NCBI GenBank assembly: GCA_934167835.1
Contig: CAKPLZ010000006.1
Coordinates: 1-64,000 of the forward strand
From: an uncultured Clostridia bacterium
GTDB lineage: Bacteria; Bacillota; Clostridia; TANB77; CAG-508
Reading direction: 5' to 3'
DNA: 64,000 nt
The position numbers and the translations under genes are program-made. The notes beneath the pieces were generated by a model, which ran no database searches, was not told the DNA's origin, and saw only the letters and a list, made by a program, of their open reading frames with translations. Shown here piece by piece: positions 61,570 to 64,000 of the stretch; the first letter of the stretch is position 1, and each line of letters starts with the position of its first letter.

Positions 61570-62220
61570 TTAATTATACCAAAATATATAGTCTCCATCT
61601 TCATCTTGTAACACACTTTGAACTTCTTGTTCCATACTTTTTTCTATATACTTTACATCTACATTTTCCCAGCTTCTTAATTCATTTTTGATTATATACA
61701 CTGTATGTAATTTATAATTTATCCCCTGTGCATATCTGTCTAATCTTTTTACTGGTACATAAGCATTATATTTTGTTATATCTGCCGATTCTAATATTTC
61801 TGGTTCTTTTATAACCTTAACTTCATCTACTCTTACTATATCTTCATTTCTTCCTAATGTAAATGTTTCCGTTCCATTTACTATATTGTCATATATTTTC
61901 TGGACAATTTCCTGTTCTGCTTCAAGGTGTATTATTAATTCGACATTTAATAACTGATGAACATTTCTTGGCATTGAAGTTACTTTGTCTTTCCCTTTAA
62001 ACATTCTTAAAGTTTGGTAATTATTGAAAATACTTTCATAGTTTCCCTGAATTGATATATTCATTGGAAAATACTCGCCTGGCTTTGCTCCAATTATTTT
62101 GTGGAACATTCCAATTACTGTTGAATATGGAGGTAATGGATATGTTTCAGCAACTTTAAATGCCAATGGTTTTTTATAACATGCTGTTTCTTGAAATATT
62201 TTTAATTTTAATATTGCCAA
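61570..62220 (-). CDS. cas5: Cas5 (type I-B Cascade subunit)
   Basis: 216 residues starting MAILKLKIFQETACYKKPLA with the diagnostic YPLPPYSTVIGMFHKIIGA glycine-containing N-terminal pattern of Cas5. It caps the 5' handle of the crRNA in the Cascade complex. Order cas8b-cas7-cas5-cas3 matches the Tneap-like I-B variant. Confidence 0.94.
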   Translation of the reverse strand: MAILKLKIFQETACYKKPLAFKVAETYPLPPYSTVIGMFHKIIGAKPGEYFPMNISIQGNYESIFNNYQTLRMFKGKDKVTSMPRNVHQLLNVELIIHLEAEQEIVQKIYDNIVNGTETFTLGRNEDIVRVDEVKVIKEPEILESADITKYNAYVPVKRLDRYAQGINYKLHTVYIIKNELRSWENVDVKYIEKSMEQEVQSVLQDEDGDYIFWYN

Positions 62221-62235
62221 ATTTTGCTCCCTCCC

Positions 62236-63147
62236 TTATTTATAGTATTCTTTTACTTCATCCTCCAACTCTTCAAAAAATGCTTGAATATCATGTACTT
62301 TGCCTGGAAGCATGTTTTCTAGTTCTTGTTCATTTTTGAACATATTTTTTACTATTCCAATATGTGTATTATTTTCTACTATTGAATTTCCTATTTTTAA
62401 TTTCATTGTGTCTTTTAAAATATCTGTGTTTATTGCAAATTCATTGTTTTCATTTTCTAGTTTTATTCTTCCTAAAAAATATGGTGTATTTAGCTCATAA
62501 GTCCCACCTATTATAAATAATGGGCTTAAGTTTTCTTGTCTACCTCTTATTTCTCTATTTAAAACTTTTATTATTTCTAATAGTTCAATTACTCTTTTTT
62601 GTTTTTCTTCATTTGAAAGCTCTATTTCTCCATCTTTTCCTATTTTGCTTAAATCTATTGTTACTGTATATGTATAAAAACTCAAATGTTGTTCTATATT
62701 TGCTAGGTTTGGAAATTCATTTATTCTATCTGCTAGTCCTTTATTATTTAAAAAGTCCATATCGCTTTTATATTCTTCTAGTGATATAGCATTGCTTAAC
62801 CTTACTGCTGCACTTCTAATATTTGAACCACCATCAGTATCTTCTGATTTTTTTGAAGTCTTCATGTATCCAAAAAGATCCATCTCTTCTGAATCTTCTA
62901 TACTTAAATTGTCTTTGAATTGTATTGTTCCTTTTGCCTTGTCAACAGTTTGCAAATTCCAGTTGAACATTTTATTTCCAAGTCTTGCTATATCATATCT
63001 TATTGCTTGTCTTGATGCAAAAGTGTAAACCTTGCCATTTCCTCTTGATAATTTTTTTAGTTCTGAAATATTACCTATTCCTTCTCCATAATTTAAACTT
63101 TGTGCTTTAAATATCATTGTAATTGTTAAACCATTTTTATTATTCAT
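62236..63147 (-). CDS. cas7: Cas7 (Cst2/DevR family)
   Basis: 303 residues. NNKNGLTITMIFKAQSLNYG and TFASRQAIRYDIARLGNKMF are the Cst2/DevR-type Cas7 signature. It forms the backbone along the crRNA. Its start overlaps the cas8b stop by 8 bases. Confidence 0.94.
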   Translation of the reverse strand: MNNKNGLTITMIFKAQSLNYGEGIGNISELKKLSRGNGKVYTFASRQAIRYDIARLGNKMFNWNLQTVDKAKGTIQFKDNLSIEDSEEMDLFGYMKTSKKSEDTDGGSNIRSAAVRLSNAISLEEYKSDMDFLNNKGLADRINEFPNLANIEQHLSFYTYTVTIDLSKIGKDGEIELSNEEKQKRVIELLEIIKVLNREIRGRQENLSPLFIIGGTYELNTPYFLGRIKLENENNEFAINTDILKDTMKLKIGNSIVENNTHIGIVKNMFKNEQELENMLPGKVHDIQAFFEELEDEVKEYYK

Positions 63148-64000
63148 CTTTACCTACCTCATCTTTCTTTTCATATATATTTGATGTTAGACCAGCTATA
63201 AAGCTATGTCCTAGCTCTTGCCAAGTTATATCCTCATTATTCTTTACTAATATTTCTGGAATATCTTTTCCCATTGACCACAATGTTCTTATTGCTATAT
63301 CTGTGAAATCATCTTTGTTGTTTGTTTTTATGCAATTTAGCATTTTGTATATATATCCATCAAGTTTGTTTTCATTTTTTTGGTCTCGTAGCTTCTTTTT
63401 AATATTTTTACCTAGTTTAAACATTGTGTCACATTTTTTATTTGCTTCCTCTACTTTTTCTTTCATATCATTATCATCTCCTTTTAAAACTTCTAATGTA
63501 ACCTTTACTTCTGTTGCTAATAAAGAACTATACCCACTATTATTATTTTCTGTAAATCCTTCCCTCAATCTTCTGTTTATAATTATATTAATATCCTTAT
63601 TTTTTAAGATATAATCAATTATCTCTACTCTATATTTGTAATCTACAATACTTGTTAGAAACTTTGAATATTTCATAAAAAATCTTGCCGTGTGTCTTTT
63701 TATATTAAAGTATTCCATTCTACTGTATGCTAAATATTCGGCCTCAAATTCCACTACAAATATGTTTTGTAATTGCCATTCGCTTATTTTTTTATTCTGC
63801 CTCACTATGTCTAAAATCATATCAGCATAAGGGCTGTATTGTGTCTTTTCTTTTTTTGCTTGCATTGAAAAATTATTATTTGTTATTAATAAATTTTCTA
63901 CATCTGTATCGTAATTTACAAAGCTAAGCATTTCTTTTTCTTTGTATTTATTATTATCTTTTACTGTTTTTATAACTGTTGTTACACCTGCTGGTATGCA
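63140..64000 (-). CDS. cas8b: Cas8b/Cst1-like large Cascade subunit (partial, 5' end outside window)
   Basis: The frame is open from the stop at 63140 to the window end, with no start needed at 63931: upstream in-frame residues continue as CIPAGVTTVIKTVKDNN. The visible C-terminal ~287 residues are helical, with ENLLITNNNFSMQAKKEKTQ and EYLAYSRMEYFNIKRHTARF. By position before Cst2-type cas7 it should be Cst1/Cas8b1, which recognises the PAM. cas6 is expected further upstream. Confidence 0.85.
   Translation of the reverse strand, partial: CIPAGVTTVIKTVKDNNKYKEKEMLSFVNYDTDVENLLITNNNFSMQAKKEKTQYSPYADMILDIVRQNKKISEWQLQNIFVVEFEAEYLAYSRMEYFNIKRHTARFFMKYSKFLTSIVDYKYRVEIIDYILKNKDINIIINRRLREGFTENNNSGYSSLLATEVKVTLEVLKGDDNDMKEKVEEANKKCDTMFKLGKNIKKKLRDQKNENKLDGYIYKMLNCIKTNNKDDFTDIAIRTLWSMGKDIPEILVKNNEDITWQELGHSFIAGLTSNIYEKKDEVGKDE

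Overview
The window is very AT-rich DNA from an endospore-forming, Clostridia-like Firmicute. It carries the sleB-ypeB germination operon, a sigH-type sigma factor, an ffs/dnaX/ybaB/recR block with Firmicutes gene order, and Gram-positive capsule genes. The species cannot be named from sequence alone.

Layout. 1-13,981 is a leftward capsule or cell-surface polysaccharide operon. It runs from one promoter near 13,970 through a membrane dehydratase, a priming sugar transferase, an L-FucNAc transferase-like enzyme, capE/capF/capG (UDP-L-FucNAc supply), three more glycosyltransferases, a Wzy-like polymerase, a Wzx flippase and a LicD-family gene cut by the window edge. 14,068-21,096 is host chromosome: ypeB, sleB, a diacylglycerol glycosyltransferase, recR, ybaB, dnaX, the SRP RNA, a membrane protein and tadA. 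21,124-54,590 is a complete-looking siphovirus prophage of about 33.5 kb, inserted in tRNA-Arg(CCT) with 45-bp att repeats that run from the anticodon loop to CCA. It has a divergent CI/Cro switch with palindromic operators, an early replication module, an ArpU-like late regulator, and packaging, head, tail and lysis genes. After the tRNA come sigH, a CRISPR array of 28 perfect repeats plus one decayed repeat, and a leftward type I-B cas operon (cas8b-cas7-cas5-cas3-cas4-cas1-cas2). The array is transcribed leftward from a leader beside cas2.

Main discovery candidate. In-frame CGG does not appear to be read as an ordinary arginine codon here. I checked every CGG on the coding strand of each gene by eye. 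The trinucleotide is common in the other two phases. In the reading phase it occurs ten times. Eight of these are the exact points where six conserved genes (priming sugar transferase, ypeB, tape measure, ArpU-like regulator, SNF2 helicase, DNA polymerase A) appear broken. In all eight, skipping the C of CGG (a +1 shift, or a four-base CGGN codon read as glycine) restores the conserved frame and places the expected glycine. The other two are penultimate codons just before TGA in overlapping phage genes. Host and prophage share the pattern, which points to a cell-wide decoding property rather than independent mutations. A systematic sequencing artefact is the main alternative.

Other points of interest: a prophage HTH-Spo0E fusion, a prophage structured RNA with its own promoter, an iteron-like cluster beside the phage primase, a major capsid protein with an InlB-like domain, and two CRISPR spacers taken from the same site in two diverged phage homologues.
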